A program made the position numbers and the translations under genes. A stretch of DNA of 64,000 bases from Aerococcus sp. (GTDB lineage: Bacteria; Bacillota; Bacilli; Lactobacillales; Aerococcaceae): contig JAUMZL010000007.1 of assembly GCA_030528155.1 (NCBI GenBank), forward strand, positions 5,430-69,429. The letters run 5' to 3'. The notes beneath the pieces were generated by a model, which saw only the letters and a program-made list of their open reading frames with translations, did not search any database and was not told the DNA's origin. Shown piece after piece: positions 34,510 to 43,160 of the stretch; position 1 is the first letter of the stretch, and every line of letters starts with the position of its first letter.

Positions 34510-34606
34510 CCCAAAAAACTTCCTCTCTAACTAAATCCTGGCAAACATGCTGGCTTTAACTAGGCATCCTTTACGATGTCATGGTTCAATCGCCTTTTAG
34601 ATCTAT

Positions 34607-35062
34607 CTACTCCTCATTTTGATTAACAGTAACAAGATGACGATAGAGCACCTGTAATTGATCGCTAAACTTCGGGGCATTTGCCCATTCCGTTTCACAT
34701 TCAGATAATTGTGTGCGCCACCATTCATCCATAATTCCTTGCAATTTACGAACCACCGTCACGCCATCGTCGGTCAGTGATACTAACCGCCCTCTAGAGT
34801 CTTCAGGGTTCACTTCTCGTTTAATGAGGCCCTGTTCTTCCAAAATACGCAGGTCCTTGGTAATTAAACCTGGCGATGTGGCCATATGCTTAGCAATCGA
34901 TGATTGATCAATGCCACAATGCTCGCTAACAAATAGCAAAACATCACTCTGAGTCGCGCGAATGTCTAATTGTTTATCTTGTATTTCGCGATTAAACGCA
35001 TTCTTAGATAAGCGATAGATCCCGGCAATATAACGACTCAATGGATATAACTCATCCACCAT
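34607..35062 (-). CDS. MarR-family transcriptional regulator
   Basis: A 151-residue winged-helix regulator. The recognition part reads DQSSIAKHMATSPGLITKDLRILEEQGLIKREVNPEDSRGRLVSLTDDG, the canonical MarR helix-turn-helix plus wing (DxRxR-like). The start is the ATG at 35062 behind GGAGGGG. No Cys is present in the visible sequence of the DNA-binding domain, and only one (SECETEW) near the C terminus, so it is not a classic two-Cys OhrR; a one-Cys sensor or a ligand-binding type remains possible. It heads a same-strand block with the beta-helix protein, pyruvate oxidase and lactate oxidase. The palindrome at its own start site suggests autoregulation. Confidence 0.9.
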   Translation of the reverse strand: MVDELYPLSRYIAGIYRLSKNAFNREIQDKQLDIRATQSDVLLFVSEHCGIDQSSIAKHMATSPGLITKDLRILEEQGLIKREVNPEDSRGRLVSLTDDGVTVVRKLQGIMDEWWRTQLSECETEWANAPKFSDQLQVLYRHLVTVNQNEE

Positions 35063-35118
35063 TATCCCCTCCAATCTCTTTTGGTTTATCGAAAGGTGCA
35101 TAACTAACTTTAAAATAG

Positions 35119-35130
35119 TTCACAAGTGAA
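35119..35130. promoter_or_regulatory. Palindromic operator at the MarR gene promoter
   Basis: TTCAC-AA-GTGAA, a perfect 5-2-5 inverted repeat, directly follows the -10 box (TATAAT on the minus strand, 35130-35135) of the MarR gene. It is the same palindrome and position as at the cdr promoter about 29 kb away. Confidence 0.72.
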
Positions 35131-35135
35131 TTATA
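35130..35135 (-). promoter_or_regulatory. -10 box of the MarR gene
   Basis: The minus strand reads AGTTATAATTCAC, so TATAAT directly abuts the operator. The -35 is not obvious. Confidence 0.6.
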
Positions 35136-35532
35136 ACTACAAACAAAAAGAAAGTAAAGTGTTTTGACTCATTTTTTTGAGATTTTTTCACTTTCTTTGT
35201 TTTGCTCTAAAAAGGTAATAATAAAGCATTAGTAAGTACTTATTATTTCCATTTGTGAAAAATATTTCTCTAGCAACGCCTTCAGGTTTTATCCCCTTTA
35301 ACCATAAAAGAGACTAAAAATGAGCACACGTAATGAAAGCTATCTCAGCCATCCCTCAGTTATCAAGGTGGCGTTATCCCGCCCTCATTTAATAAAATCA
35401 CCTCAGATCATTTCCTAACCATAGAAAAAATGACTGCTTCCTTTCTGAGCACTACTTCAGCTGGTATGCCTCCTTTTTGAGACAAAAATCGATTATTTTT
35501 AGGGGAAAGGTCTGGTTCAGCGCCATTTTTGT
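35136..35532. other. Divergent intergenic region between MarR and PBP genes
   Basis: About 400 bases, A+T-rich on the MarR side. No gene or RNA is supported. A further half-like site, CCATTTGTGAAAAAT, occurs near 35249 but is not a full palindrome. Confidence 0.4.
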
Positions 35533-35538
35533 TATAAT
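35531..35538 (+). promoter_or_regulatory. Extended -10 promoter of the PBP gene
   Basis: TTTTTGTTATAAT gives a TGTTATAAT extended -10, 36 bases upstream of the ATG. AGGAGGG serves as ribosome binding site (35561-35567). The -35 is weak. Confidence 0.65.
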
Positions 35539-35573
35539 GGGATAAATAACGGTTCCAAAAAGGAGGGAACGCC

Positions 35574-38033
35574 ATGACGCAGCGCGATTCCAATCACGAG
35601 CGTCCCGTTCGAACGGACGAGCAGTCGCATAACACTGCAAATAAAACACGTAAACGTACTGATCAACGCGCACTCTATCAATCCATGCTACGCTGGAGCG
35701 GTCGCTTAGGCACGCGACTGCGGCGTTTATTCTGGGGATTAGTGCTACTGCTACTTGCTGGGGGAACACTTGGTTTAGGACTCGCTGGCGGCTATTTCAT
35801 CGGTTTAGTTGAAACTCTGCCCCAACCGAACGCCCAGGAAATCCGCCAAACGCTGACAGAGGTGAGTGAAACTTCCGAATTTCTCGATCGCGATGGCAAA
35901 CACTTGAGCGATATTCACAGCGATCTCGATCGGCGCACCCTAAAAAATGAAGATCTGCCTAAAATTGTCAAGGAAGGTTTGATCGCCACCGAAGATGAAA
36001 ACTTCCCCACCCATCCTGGCGTGGTACCTAGCGCCTTGATTCGCGCGGCTCTTTCTCAAATATTTAAAGGGAACAATCCCTCTGGTGGCTCGACCATCAC
36101 TCAGCAACTGATCAAGCAACAGCTATTGACTAACGAGCGCTCCCTTGATCGTAAAGCCAGAGAGATGCTGCTCGCTTTGCATGCGGAAAAATACCTCTCT
36201 AAGGATGATATTATTACAGCCTATCTCAATGTCTCACCATTTGGTCGCAACTATCAGGGGAAAAATATTGCGGGAATTGAAACGGCAGCCCAGGGGATTT
36301 TCGGGGTGAGTGCGAAAGACCTCACCCTCTCGCAAGCCAGTTATCTCGTAGGCATGCCACAAAATCCTTACAATTATTCGCCGTACACCCCGGAAGGTAC
36401 CCTTAAGGACAAAGCTGACCTTAAGCCCGGCTTAGAGCGCCAGCAATACGTACTTGAGCGAATGTACATTGAAGGTTACATCACTGCCATTGAGTATGAC
36501 AAAGCCAAAAATGAAGATGTCACCCAATCGTTCCGCCAACCAGTAGGCAAAGTCGAAGATGAAGAGACAACGATTGATCCTTATCTCTATCAAGCGCTCG
36601 AACAGGAAGCTATTCAGATTCTAGCTAAGCAAATCGCTGAGAGTGAACAAATTAATTGGGATACCGTCGATAAAGACACTCTGAATCGCCTCTACCAACA
36701 GGCCCAGACCAAACTCTCAACGGGTGGCCTTCAAGTGGAAAGTAGCATTGACCCAATCCTCTATCAACAGCTCAATCAGCAAATGCAAAATACCGTGTCT
36801 GGATTGGGGACAACCTATACGGATGAGGTCACCGATGAAAATGGCAAAAAAACTACCATTACGGAAGGCGTTCAAAATGGTGCCGTCTTGATGGATAATG
36901 CCACCGGTGAGGTCTTAGCATTTGTTGCCGGTCGTGATTTCAATAAAAACCAGGTTGATCACGCCTTTGCCTCTAGACGCCAACCCGGATCTGCTCTGAA
37001 GCCTATATTGACGTATGGGCCTGCGCTCGAGGAAGGAATTGCCGGTCCAAGTTCCATCCTGCCTGATACAACGATTCGCTGGCAACAGGAAGATGGCAGT
37101 TACTACGAACCGAAAAACTTCGGTGCGACCGTCTCTAATCAGCTACTCACTTATCGCTACGCCCTCGCTCATTCGTTGAATAACCCAACGATCTATCTGT
37201 ACCGTGAGTTGCTCGATCGTCACGTAGACATCAAGCACTACGCCGAAGCAATGGGACTCAAGCAAGCCATCGATCCGAGCGAATACAAAAACATGGCTTT
37301 GCCGATCGGTGGGCTGGCAACTGGCCCCACCGTTGCAGAAGTCACGGGAGCCTTCGCTGTGTTTGCCAATGGTGGGACCTACCACCAGCCACATTTGATT
37401 AAGAAAATCACCACCAAGCAAGGCGATACGCTCTATAGCGCACCGAGTGAGGCAACGCGCGTGTTCTCTGAAGATACGGCCTATGTCGTCGGAGATGTCC
37501 TGCGCGAAGTATGGAAAACAGGAACGTTTGCGCCTGTGAAAGATCAACTACCAGCGCATACAGATTGGTACATTAAGACCGGTACCTCAGAAGACTTCAA
37601 TGACCTCTGGGTGGCTGGAAGTACACCAACAATCACCCTAGTCAGCTGGGGCGGGTATGACAATCAAAAAACGAAGCATACCTTTATCGATAGCGCAGCC
37701 AATTTGGATGAACCTGGGACGCGCCACGACCGCTACTGGGCAGGCCTACTCAATGCCTTGTATAGCAGTAACCCTTCCCTATTCGGCGTCAATCAATCGT
37801 TTTATCGACCAAAGAGTGTCACTGAAAAACAGATCATCCCACAAACGGGAACCCTGCCTGGTAAAATCACAACTCCTAATGGCACAATGACCCTTCCAGA
37901 CAACCGCGCTACCCAGAAGGAACTGTTCACGAAGAACTTCCAACCTCCAAAAGCCAGCTTTGATTTTGCTATTCAGGCCACAGACGAAGACAAAATGCGT
38001 CAGTTGCAATCGCTTGGTCTATCTAACCGTTAA
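35574..38033 (+). CDS. Class A penicillin-binding protein (PBP2a/1a-like)
   Basis: An 819-residue bifunctional cell-wall synthase. A basic cytoplasmic tail (residues 1-55) precedes one membrane helix at about 58-82. The GT51 glycosyltransferase domain shows ATEDENFPTHPGV with the catalytic Glu, and GGSTITQQLIKQ. The transpeptidase domain has the SxxK motif in RRQPGSALKPIL (about residue 475), SLN in AHSLNNPTIY, and KTGTSEDFNDLW near 665. Length and order are those of Gram-positive PBP2a/PBP1a. It has its own promoter and a terminator shared with ccpA. Confidence 0.95.
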   Translation: MTQRDSNHERPVRTDEQSHNTANKTRKRTDQRALYQSMLRWSGRLGTRLRRLFWGLVLLLLAGGTLGLGLAGGYFIGLVETLPQPNAQEIRQTLTEVSETSEFLDRDGKHLSDIHSDLDRRTLKNEDLPKIVKEGLIATEDENFPTHPGVVPSALIRAALSQIFKGNNPSGGSTITQQLIKQQLLTNERSLDRKAREMLLALHAEKYLSKDDIITAYLNVSPFGRNYQGKNIAGIETAAQGIFGVSAKDLTLSQASYLVGMPQNPYNYSPYTPEGTLKDKADLKPGLERQQYVLERMYIEGYITAIEYDKAKNEDVTQSFRQPVGKVEDEETTIDPYLYQALEQEAIQILAKQIAESEQINWDTVDKDTLNRLYQQAQTKLSTGGLQVESSIDPILYQQLNQQMQNTVSGLGTTYTDEVTDENGKKTTITEGVQNGAVLMDNATGEVLAFVAGRDFNKNQVDHAFASRRQPGSALKPILTYGPALEEGIAGPSSILPDTTIRWQQEDGSYYEPKNFGATVSNQLLTYRYALAHSLNNPTIYLYRELLDRHVDIKHYAEAMGLKQAIDPSEYKNMALPIGGLATGPTVAEVTGAFAVFANGGTYHQPHLIKKITTKQGDTLYSAPSEATRVFSEDTAYVVGDVLREVWKTGTFAPVKDQLPAHTDWYIKTGTSEDFNDLWVAGSTPTITLVSWGGYDNQKTKHTFIDSAANLDEPGTRHDRYWAGLLNALYSSNPSLFGVNQSFYRPKSVTEKQIIPQTGTLPGKITTPNGTMTLPDNRATQKELFTKNFQPPKASFDFAIQATDEDKMRQLQSLGLSNR

Positions 38034-38076
38034 GCACCAGCTCTACTGAGTCTCATTAATCAGCTATTAAAAAAGC

Positions 38077-38112
38077 AAAAACCCGTAGCCAATGACTGAC
38101 TACGGGTTTTAC
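38077..38112. terminator. Bidirectional terminator between PBP and ccpA
   Basis: AAAACCCGTAG and CTACGGGTTTT pair around CCAATGACTGA. Both convergent genes end here. Confidence 0.9.
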
Positions 38113-39120
38113 TTATGATTTTGTTGTTTCGCGGTAAATCATGCGATACGGGAGATAAACAGTTTCCGTTGTTTCTTCATCATTATCCATAAGTTTCGTT
38201 AATACGCGCATGGCAACAGCACCAATATCATAGATTGGTGGCTCAATGGATGAAATCTCGGGACGAGACATCCCAACCAGTTTGGTGTTATTGGCCGTAA
38301 TCAATGAAAAGGCCTCTGGAATGGCGATGCCTTGGTCTTGGAAAGCATTGAGAATCCCCAACGCTAATTCATCATCGACAACAACAGCCGCATCAACGTT
38401 GTTTTCCATTAATTGTTGCGCAATTTCATAACCATTGTCATAGTTCAAACGTTCCGCTTCATAGCACAGCGTATCATCTGTCGTTAAGTTATGATTCTTG
38501 AGTGCTTTGAGATAACCAGCATAACGAGGATTATCTTCATTTGCCATCTGTTCCTTCATGCCAACAAAAGCTATGCGTTGACGGCCTTCTTCAATCAGGT
38601 GTTCAACAGCTTCAGCAAAGGCGGCTTCATTATCAATGGAAACGACTGGGAAACTACCAGCAGGGTCCGCATCGTCTGCTAAAACCATCGGTGTCCGTGA
38701 ACGTTTCACTTCTTCGGCGACTCGCTCTGGTAAAGCATGTCCGATAAAAATTAATCCATCCACTTGTCGCGACAAAATGCTGGAAACGACACCGCGCGTA
38801 CTATCTTCATTGGCTTCTGAAGTAGATAAGACGATATTATATTTGTACATTGCCGCAATATCGTTGATCCCCTGCGCTAAACCTGAATAATAAGCGTTCG
38901 TAATATCAGGGATTAATACCCCCACCGAGCGCGTCCGCTTGCTAGCGAGACCACGTGCAACAGCATTGGGATGATAATCCAAGCGTTTGATGACTTCCAT
39001 CACTTTCTCGCGGGTTGCTGGTTTAACGTTCATATTTCCGTTCACCACGCGGGAAACGGTCGCCATCGATACGCCAGCTTCACGAGCGACATCATAAATG
39101 GTGACATTCTGTTTTTTCAT
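38113..39120 (-). CDS. ccpA: Catabolite control protein A
   Basis: A 335-residue LacI/GalR-family regulator. The N-terminal helix-turn-helix and hinge helix read TIYDVAREAGVSMATVSRVVNGN and NAVARGLASKRTRSVGVLIPDITNAYYSGLAQGI, the CcpA form of the hinge and first strand. The C-terminal core carries ...DELALGILNAFQDQGIAIPE... and ends MIYRETTKS, typical of CcpA. With Ser46-phosphorylated HPr it binds cre sites to repress or activate carbon genes. A perfect cre match upstream suggests autoregulation. GAGAGGGG precedes the ATG. Confidence 0.95.
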   Translation of the reverse strand: MKKQNVTIYDVAREAGVSMATVSRVVNGNMNVKPATREKVMEVIKRLDYHPNAVARGLASKRTRSVGVLIPDITNAYYSGLAQGINDIAAMYKYNIVLSTSEANEDSTRGVVSSILSRQVDGLIFIGHALPERVAEEVKRSRTPMVLADDADPAGSFPVVSIDNEAAFAEAVEHLIEEGRQRIAFVGMKEQMANEDNPRYAGYLKALKNHNLTTDDTLCYEAERLNYDNGYEIAQQLMENNVDAAVVVDDELALGILNAFQDQGIAIPEAFSLITANNTKLVGMSRPEISSIEPPIYDIGAVAMRVLTKLMDNDEETTETVYLPYRMIYRETTKS

Positions 39121-39136
39121 AATGTTCCCCTCTCTG

Positions 39137-39142
39137 ATTATA
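39137..39142 (-). promoter_or_regulatory. -10 box of ccpA
   Basis: The minus strand reads CTATAATC, so TATAAT lies 17 bases before the start codon region. A TTGAAT -35 candidate sits 19 bases further up. Confidence 0.5.
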
Positions 39143-39176
39143 GATTCAAGAGAAATATAGCATTCAATAAATAAAA

Positions 39177-39191
39177 TTGCAAACGTTTACT
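39177..39191 (+). promoter_or_regulatory. cre site upstream of ccpA
   Basis: TTGCAAACGTTTACT matches every defined position of WTGNAANCGNWNNCW. It lies upstream of the ccpA promoter. Confidence 0.75.
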
Positions 39192-39289
39192 CCCTTGAAG
39201 GCATATGTTTTCATTGATTTTCAAAAACGCAATCCCTACTCTACCATAATTTCCTTCAGATGCAAAATAAAAATGGATAATTGGACAAC

Positions 39290-39328
39290 AAAAAAGCGAT
39301 GTCCCCCTGCTTCAAGGAGGCATCGCTC
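39290..39328 (-). terminator. Terminator of the ytxH-like gene
   Basis: AGCGATG-CC-CC and GG-GG-CATCGCT form the stem; the minus strand ends in T6. Confidence 0.85.
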
Positions 39329-39373
39329 ACATTTACTCACTCTTTGGAGTAGCTTTCACTAAATAGTGGTCGC

Positions 39374-40030
39374 TTATTTTTTAGCTTTTTGTTTCGCTTT
39401 AGAAGCGGTTTCTTTCGCCGCATCTTTCGCGTCATCTGCTGTTTTTTCTGCTTTCTTGCCTACTTTTTCAGCGCTGTCTTTGGCTTCTTCTTTAGCCGTT
39501 TTAGCGGTTTCTTTAACGTCTTCTTTGACATCTTTAGCTGCGGATTTAGCATCCTCTTTAACGTCTTTGGCTTTGTCGCTAACTTTTTCAGCGGTTTCTT
39601 TCACTTCTTTTTTGGCCGTTTCAACAGTCTCTTTTGCACTGTCTTTCGCTGCTTCTACCTTGTTTTTAGCTTCTTCTTTGGTGCCGTCATAGGCTTCCTT
39701 GATGCCTTCTTTAACATCTTGGAATTTTTGGTTCATTTCGTCACCCTTAGCGGCTAATTCCTTACGCAAGTCATCGGTACCTTCTTGTAAGTTAACACGG
39801 ATGTCATTGGCAGAATCCATGGCTTGATCATACAAAGCGCTTCCCTTTTCAACAGCGATGTCTGCATAGTCCAAAGCGGTTTCTTTCACTTCATCGGCTT
39901 TTTTGCTGATGTCTTTACGTAATTCTTCCCCAGATTTTGGTGCGAGGAGTAAAGCGGTAACAGATGCAGCAGCTGCCCCGATAGTTGCCCCTAATAAGAA
40001 TGCGCCGAAGTTATTGTCTTTGTTTGACAT
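39374..40030 (-). CDS. YtxH-domain protein with LEA-like Lys/Glu/Ala-rich tail
   Basis: A 218-residue protein. The N-terminal YtxH part has a Gly/Ala-rich membrane segment (residues 8-30, FLLGATIGAAAASVTALLLAPKSGEELR). The long tail is a low-complexity amphipathic helix with repeated KEDAK, KETA and KDAKE units, like late-embryogenesis-abundant proteins. YtxH-type proteins are general-stress proteins of unknown mechanism in Bacillus and staphylococci. It is the second gene of a pair, 18 bases after the DUF948 gene. Confidence 0.85.
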   Translation of the reverse strand: MSNKDNNFGAFLLGATIGAAAASVTALLLAPKSGEELRKDISKKADEVKETALDYADIAVEKGSALYDQAMDSANDIRVNLQEGTDDLRKELAAKGDEMNQKFQDVKEGIKEAYDGTKEEAKNKVEAAKDSAKETVETAKKEVKETAEKVSDKAKDVKEDAKSAAKDVKEDVKETAKTAKEEAKDSAEKVGKKAEKTADDAKDAAKETASKAKQKAKK

Positions 40031-40048
40031 ATTGATTTCCTACCTTTC

Positions 40049-40588
40049 TTACTCGAACGTCTTAACCTTGGATTTTTCTTCGGTTTGACGCACTTTCCAT
40101 TTCTTCATTAAACCTTCTGCTGTTGATGCGGCTTGACCAAAGCGTTCCTTGATTGTAGGACTGCTTGGTCGTTCGGTATCAACAACAACACCGCCCTTAT
40201 CACTTGTTGTGATTGGGGCATCTGTTTGGCTAGCTTCTTTGTTTGCCACCCTGTCTTTAATGTTGCCGACCAAGTCACGGGCCCCTTCATTAACATCGGA
40301 AACGGAGGTGCCGACTTCGCCAACTGCACTAAACAATGGATCGAGGTGACTGAGCTTACCATTCACATCATCCATTAACTGATTCGTTTTATTCAACAGT
40401 CCCTGTGTCTCCACAGACAGGCCATCCACATCACGTCTCAGAATCGCAATGGTTTGATTGGCCTCATCGACCGTTTTGGTGACTTCTTTGATGGTCTGGG
40501 TCACTTGACGGATCAACATGATCAACGCCACTACCAGCGCAGCAAATGCCACCGCAGCAATGATTCCGGCAATCTCACCCCAAGTCAT
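40049..40588 (-). CDS. DUF948-domain membrane protein
   Basis: A 179-residue protein with one N-terminal membrane helix (residues 5-25), then a coiled-coil of heptad-like form (QVTQTIKEVTKTVDEANQTIAIL...) characteristic of DUF948, and a hydrophilic tail. DUF948 and YtxH genes are a common pair in Firmicutes and the family is linked to general stress. AAGGGAG precedes the start. Confidence 0.87.
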   Translation of the reverse strand: MTWGEIAGIIAAVAFAALVVALIMLIRQVTQTIKEVTKTVDEANQTIAILRRDVDGLSVETQGLLNKTNQLMDDVNGKLSHLDPLFSAVGEVGTSVSDVNEGARDLVGNIKDRVANKEASQTDAPITTSDKGGVVVDTERPSSPTIKERFGQAASTAEGLMKKWKVRQTEEKSKVKTFE

Positions 40589-40987
40589 AATGTTATCACT
40601 CCCTTAAATTTCTTAATACTATATTAACATTGTTTTATGAGTAATTACTAGCAGAAATTATCCAAATTCCCGAGATGACAATCTTTTCGCTTCTTCTTTC
40701 TAGTAACCCCTCCTGCTTGTGCCCTTAGTATAGCATATGCTCCCTGTTTCAACGGAATGATGTTCTCTTATTTCTTTTGAAATACTGCTCATTCGTCATT
40801 AAAAAACTTCCGCTTCACCCGCTGATTATTCTCTCGATGAAGCGAGAGCCTTTAGCTATATTTTTCAACGTCTGCTTGACAAGGTGCAGGTCAAGCCACC
40901 TTATTTTTATTATTTTGACGTCTACTCGACAGAGTACCGTTCAGAAAGGCTAACCTTTTATTTTTCGCTAAGAATGGGCTATTATCA
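40589..40987. other. Intergenic with a run of hairpins and a degenerate tandem duplication
   Basis: No gene is seen. Hairpins: CTCTCG/CGAGAG (40831-40848), AAGGTG/CACCTT followed by ATTTTTATT (about 40881-40908), and AAAGG/CCTTT followed by TATTTTT (40945-40965). The phrase ACGTCT.CT.GACA occurs at 40868 and 40918, giving a 50-base repeat. This could be a structured leader of mscS or remains of tandem terminators. Confidence 0.45.
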
Positions 40988-42010
40988 ATGAAATTGGGAC
41001 GTTTTAGTAGGACATTACTTAAAATTTTTGCTAGGCTAGAAGTATCAACACACATCTTAGGAGTGTTTATTAAGAAAGAGGGATGTCTTCTGAACTGGCT
41101 ATTACGTTATTTCCAATCGATTGACTGGGAAGCGATTGGCATGAGTGTGATCAATCGTGGCTTTCAAATCATCGCTTCCATTGTTCTATTAACCTTGATC
41201 TACCGCTTAACGGTCCATTTCACACATTTGTATTTTGATCGTATGATCCAGCGAGCGAATGATCCCGGCCGTCAAAAGACATTGCGCGATCTGATCAAGA
41301 ATATCGCCACTTATATCTATTATTTCATGCTAGGTTACAGCTTGTTGGCCATCATGGGGGTTCCCGTAGCGACGCTGGTTGCTGGGGCTGGGGTAGCCAG
41401 TTTAGCCATTGGTATTGGCGCGCAAGGGCTGGTTAATGATACAGTGAATGGCTTCTTCATTCTGCTAGAGCACCAGTACGATGTGGGGGATAACGTCACC
41501 ATCAGTAACATCAATGGCCAAATTAAGCAAATTGGGATTAAAACCACTGTGATTCAGGGATGGGATGGTTCGGTGAACTATATTCCTAACCGCAATATTG
41601 ATATTGTCATCAATCACTCTCGTGAACCGATTCGTGTTGACATCGACCTCCCCTACTACGCGGATACCGACATTGAACAGCTCACCTACGTATTAAAAGC
41701 CCGTATGGCGAAAGTCGGCAAGAATGATCCCCTCCTGGTGAGAAAAACGCAATACCTCGGGCCGACACGCGATGCAAACGGCCAATTTATCTACCGTGTC
41801 CGTATGTGGTCAGATAATATGCAAGAAGTTGCCGTCCAAAGCAAATACTATCGCCAATTTACAGATGCTATCAAGCAGGCGGGGATTCCGTTGCCAGAGG
41901 GTAATGTTTATCGAATCATCGAGCGTGAAGCCTCTCATGATACAAAAGAAAAAGCTGTGGCGACGCACGCCGTAAAAAAAGACGAACCAAAAGACAACTT
42001 ACCCGAATAA
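40988..42010 (+). CDS. Small-conductance mechanosensitive channel, MscS family
   Basis: Up to 340 residues. Membrane helices lie at about residues 55-80 and 105-150. The pore helix is rich in Gly and Ala (VATLVAGAGVASLAIGIGAQGLVNDTVNGFFILLE), followed by the MscS beta domain (QYDVGDNVTISNINGQIKQIGIKTTVIQGWDGSVNYIPNRNI). It opens on membrane tension to release solutes. The start is unsure: the first ATG has no ribosome binding site. A later start near residue 35 (ahead of NWLLRYFQSIDW, after AAAGAGGG) would fit the family N terminus better but would need a CTG codon. Confidence 0.85.
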   Translation: MKLGRFSRTLLKIFARLEVSTHILGVFIKKEGCLLNWLLRYFQSIDWEAIGMSVINRGFQIIASIVLLTLIYRLTVHFTHLYFDRMIQRANDPGRQKTLRDLIKNIATYIYYFMLGYSLLAIMGVPVATLVAGAGVASLAIGIGAQGLVNDTVNGFFILLEHQYDVGDNVTISNINGQIKQIGIKTTVIQGWDGSVNYIPNRNIDIVINHSREPIRVDIDLPYYADTDIEQLTYVLKARMAKVGKNDPLLVRKTQYLGPTRDANGQFIYRVRMWSDNMQEVAVQSKYYRQFTDAIKQAGIPLPEGNVYRIIEREASHDTKEKAVATHAVKKDEPKDNLPE

Positions 42011-42038
42011 AAAAGACAGGCCGCGTGCCTGTCTTTTT
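42009..42038. terminator. Bidirectional terminator between mscS and rfbB
   Basis: AAAGACAGGC and GCCTGTCTTT pair around CGCGT, with A and T runs on either side. Confidence 0.92.
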
Positions 42039-42062
42039 GTATGTTAAGAATTCTAACTAGCA

Positions 42063-43043
42063 TTAGCGATACTCAGGATGATCAACATACCAACGAACAG
42101 TTTGTTTAATGCCCTCATCAAAGGGAACCTGCGCCGACCAACCGAGCGCCATTATGCGATCATTGGTGATGGCGTATTTTCCATCATGACCCAGGCGATC
42201 AGACACATGCTCGATGCGATCAAGCGGTTTTCCCAATAGTGCCAGTATTTGCTGCGTCAGAGCAAAATTCGTCAGAGCATGCTGCGCGGATACATTATAA
42301 ATACTCCCTAATTTTCCTCGCTTTAATACGGTTAAAACAGCGCGGCAATGATCCCACACATGGATCCAGTCCCGCTCCTGTTGCCCATTGCCATAAATAG
42401 GCACAGCTTCATCAGCCAAGGCGTGGCGGATAATGACTGGAATAAATTTTTCCTTGTATTGATTGGGACCATAGTTGTTGGTGCAACGGGTAATCATGGC
42501 GGGAAACTGGTATGTTCGCTGATACGCGCCGACTACCAAATCTGCGCTTGCTTTTGAAGCGGCATAAGGAGAACTCGGTTGGAGCGCCTCCTGTTCACTA
42601 AAAGGTTTTGTGCTACCTGAGGCGTCGCCGTACACTTCATCCGTTGAAATCTGTAAAAAGCGCACATGATTGGGATAGGTTTGCGGAGCTATTTTCCAGT
42701 AGTCTTTGGCCGCCAGGAGGAGATTTTCAGTACCTAAGATGTTGGTTTCCATGAACAGACGTGGCGCTGTGATACTGCGATCGACATGCGATTCTGCCGC
42801 GAAATTCACCACTTGATCAATCCTATAGGTGGAAAAAATCCGGCGCACGAACGCTAAGTCACGAATATCTCCTTTGACGAAAGTGTAATTTTTAGCCTGT
42901 GCTACCTCGGAAACATTCGCCAAATTACCGGCATAAGTAAGGGCATCGAAATTAATGATATGGTCATTAGGATGTGTTTTCATCAACAGACGCACAAAAT
43001 GACTCCCGATGAAACCAGCTCCCCCAGTCACTAATATATTCAT
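42063..43043 (-). CDS. rfbB: dTDP-glucose 4,6-dehydratase
   Basis: A 326-residue extended SDR enzyme that makes dTDP-4-keto-6-deoxyglucose, the second step towards dTDP-L-rhamnose. The NAD motif is GGAGFIGSHF (residues 7-16), FAAESHVDRSI lies near 80, the catalytic triad is in ISTDEVYGD and PYAASKASADLVV, and RCTNNYGPNQYKEKFIPVII follows. The other three rhamnose genes (rfbA, C, D) are not nearby, so it is either an orphan or a second copy. A similar UDP-sugar substrate cannot be excluded. Confidence 0.9.
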   Translation of the reverse strand: MNILVTGGAGFIGSHFVRLLMKTHPNDHIINFDALTYAGNLANVSEVAQAKNYTFVKGDIRDLAFVRRIFSTYRIDQVVNFAAESHVDRSITAPRLFMETNILGTENLLLAAKDYWKIAPQTYPNHVRFLQISTDEVYGDASGSTKPFSEQEALQPSSPYAASKASADLVVGAYQRTYQFPAMITRCTNNYGPNQYKEKFIPVIIRHALADEAVPIYGNGQQERDWIHVWDHCRAVLTVLKRGKLGSIYNVSAQHALTNFALTQQILALLGKPLDRIEHVSDRLGHDGKYAITNDRIMALGWSAQVPFDEGIKQTVRWYVDHPEYR

Positions 43044-43085
43044 TATCCTCCACCTCTCTAGTCATCGTTTTATGACTATCGTACT

Positions 43086-43124
43086 AAAAAAAGCACGCAA
43101 AAGAATCACTTTTACGCGCTTTTC
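43086..43124 (-). terminator. Terminator of the pfkA-pyk operon
   Basis: AGCGCGTAAAAG and CTTTTGCGTGCT pair over 12 bp with T7 following on the minus strand. Confidence 0.92.
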
Positions 43125-43160
43125 CCTTATTTTAAGGTCTTAGGATCACTTATTTTTTTA

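Noticed and set aside
39366-39757. Plus-strand frames rich in Ser/Ala/Phe opposite the ytxH-like gene
   Set aside because: Composition follows from the antisense of a Lys/Glu/Ala-rich coding region; there is no initiation signal.
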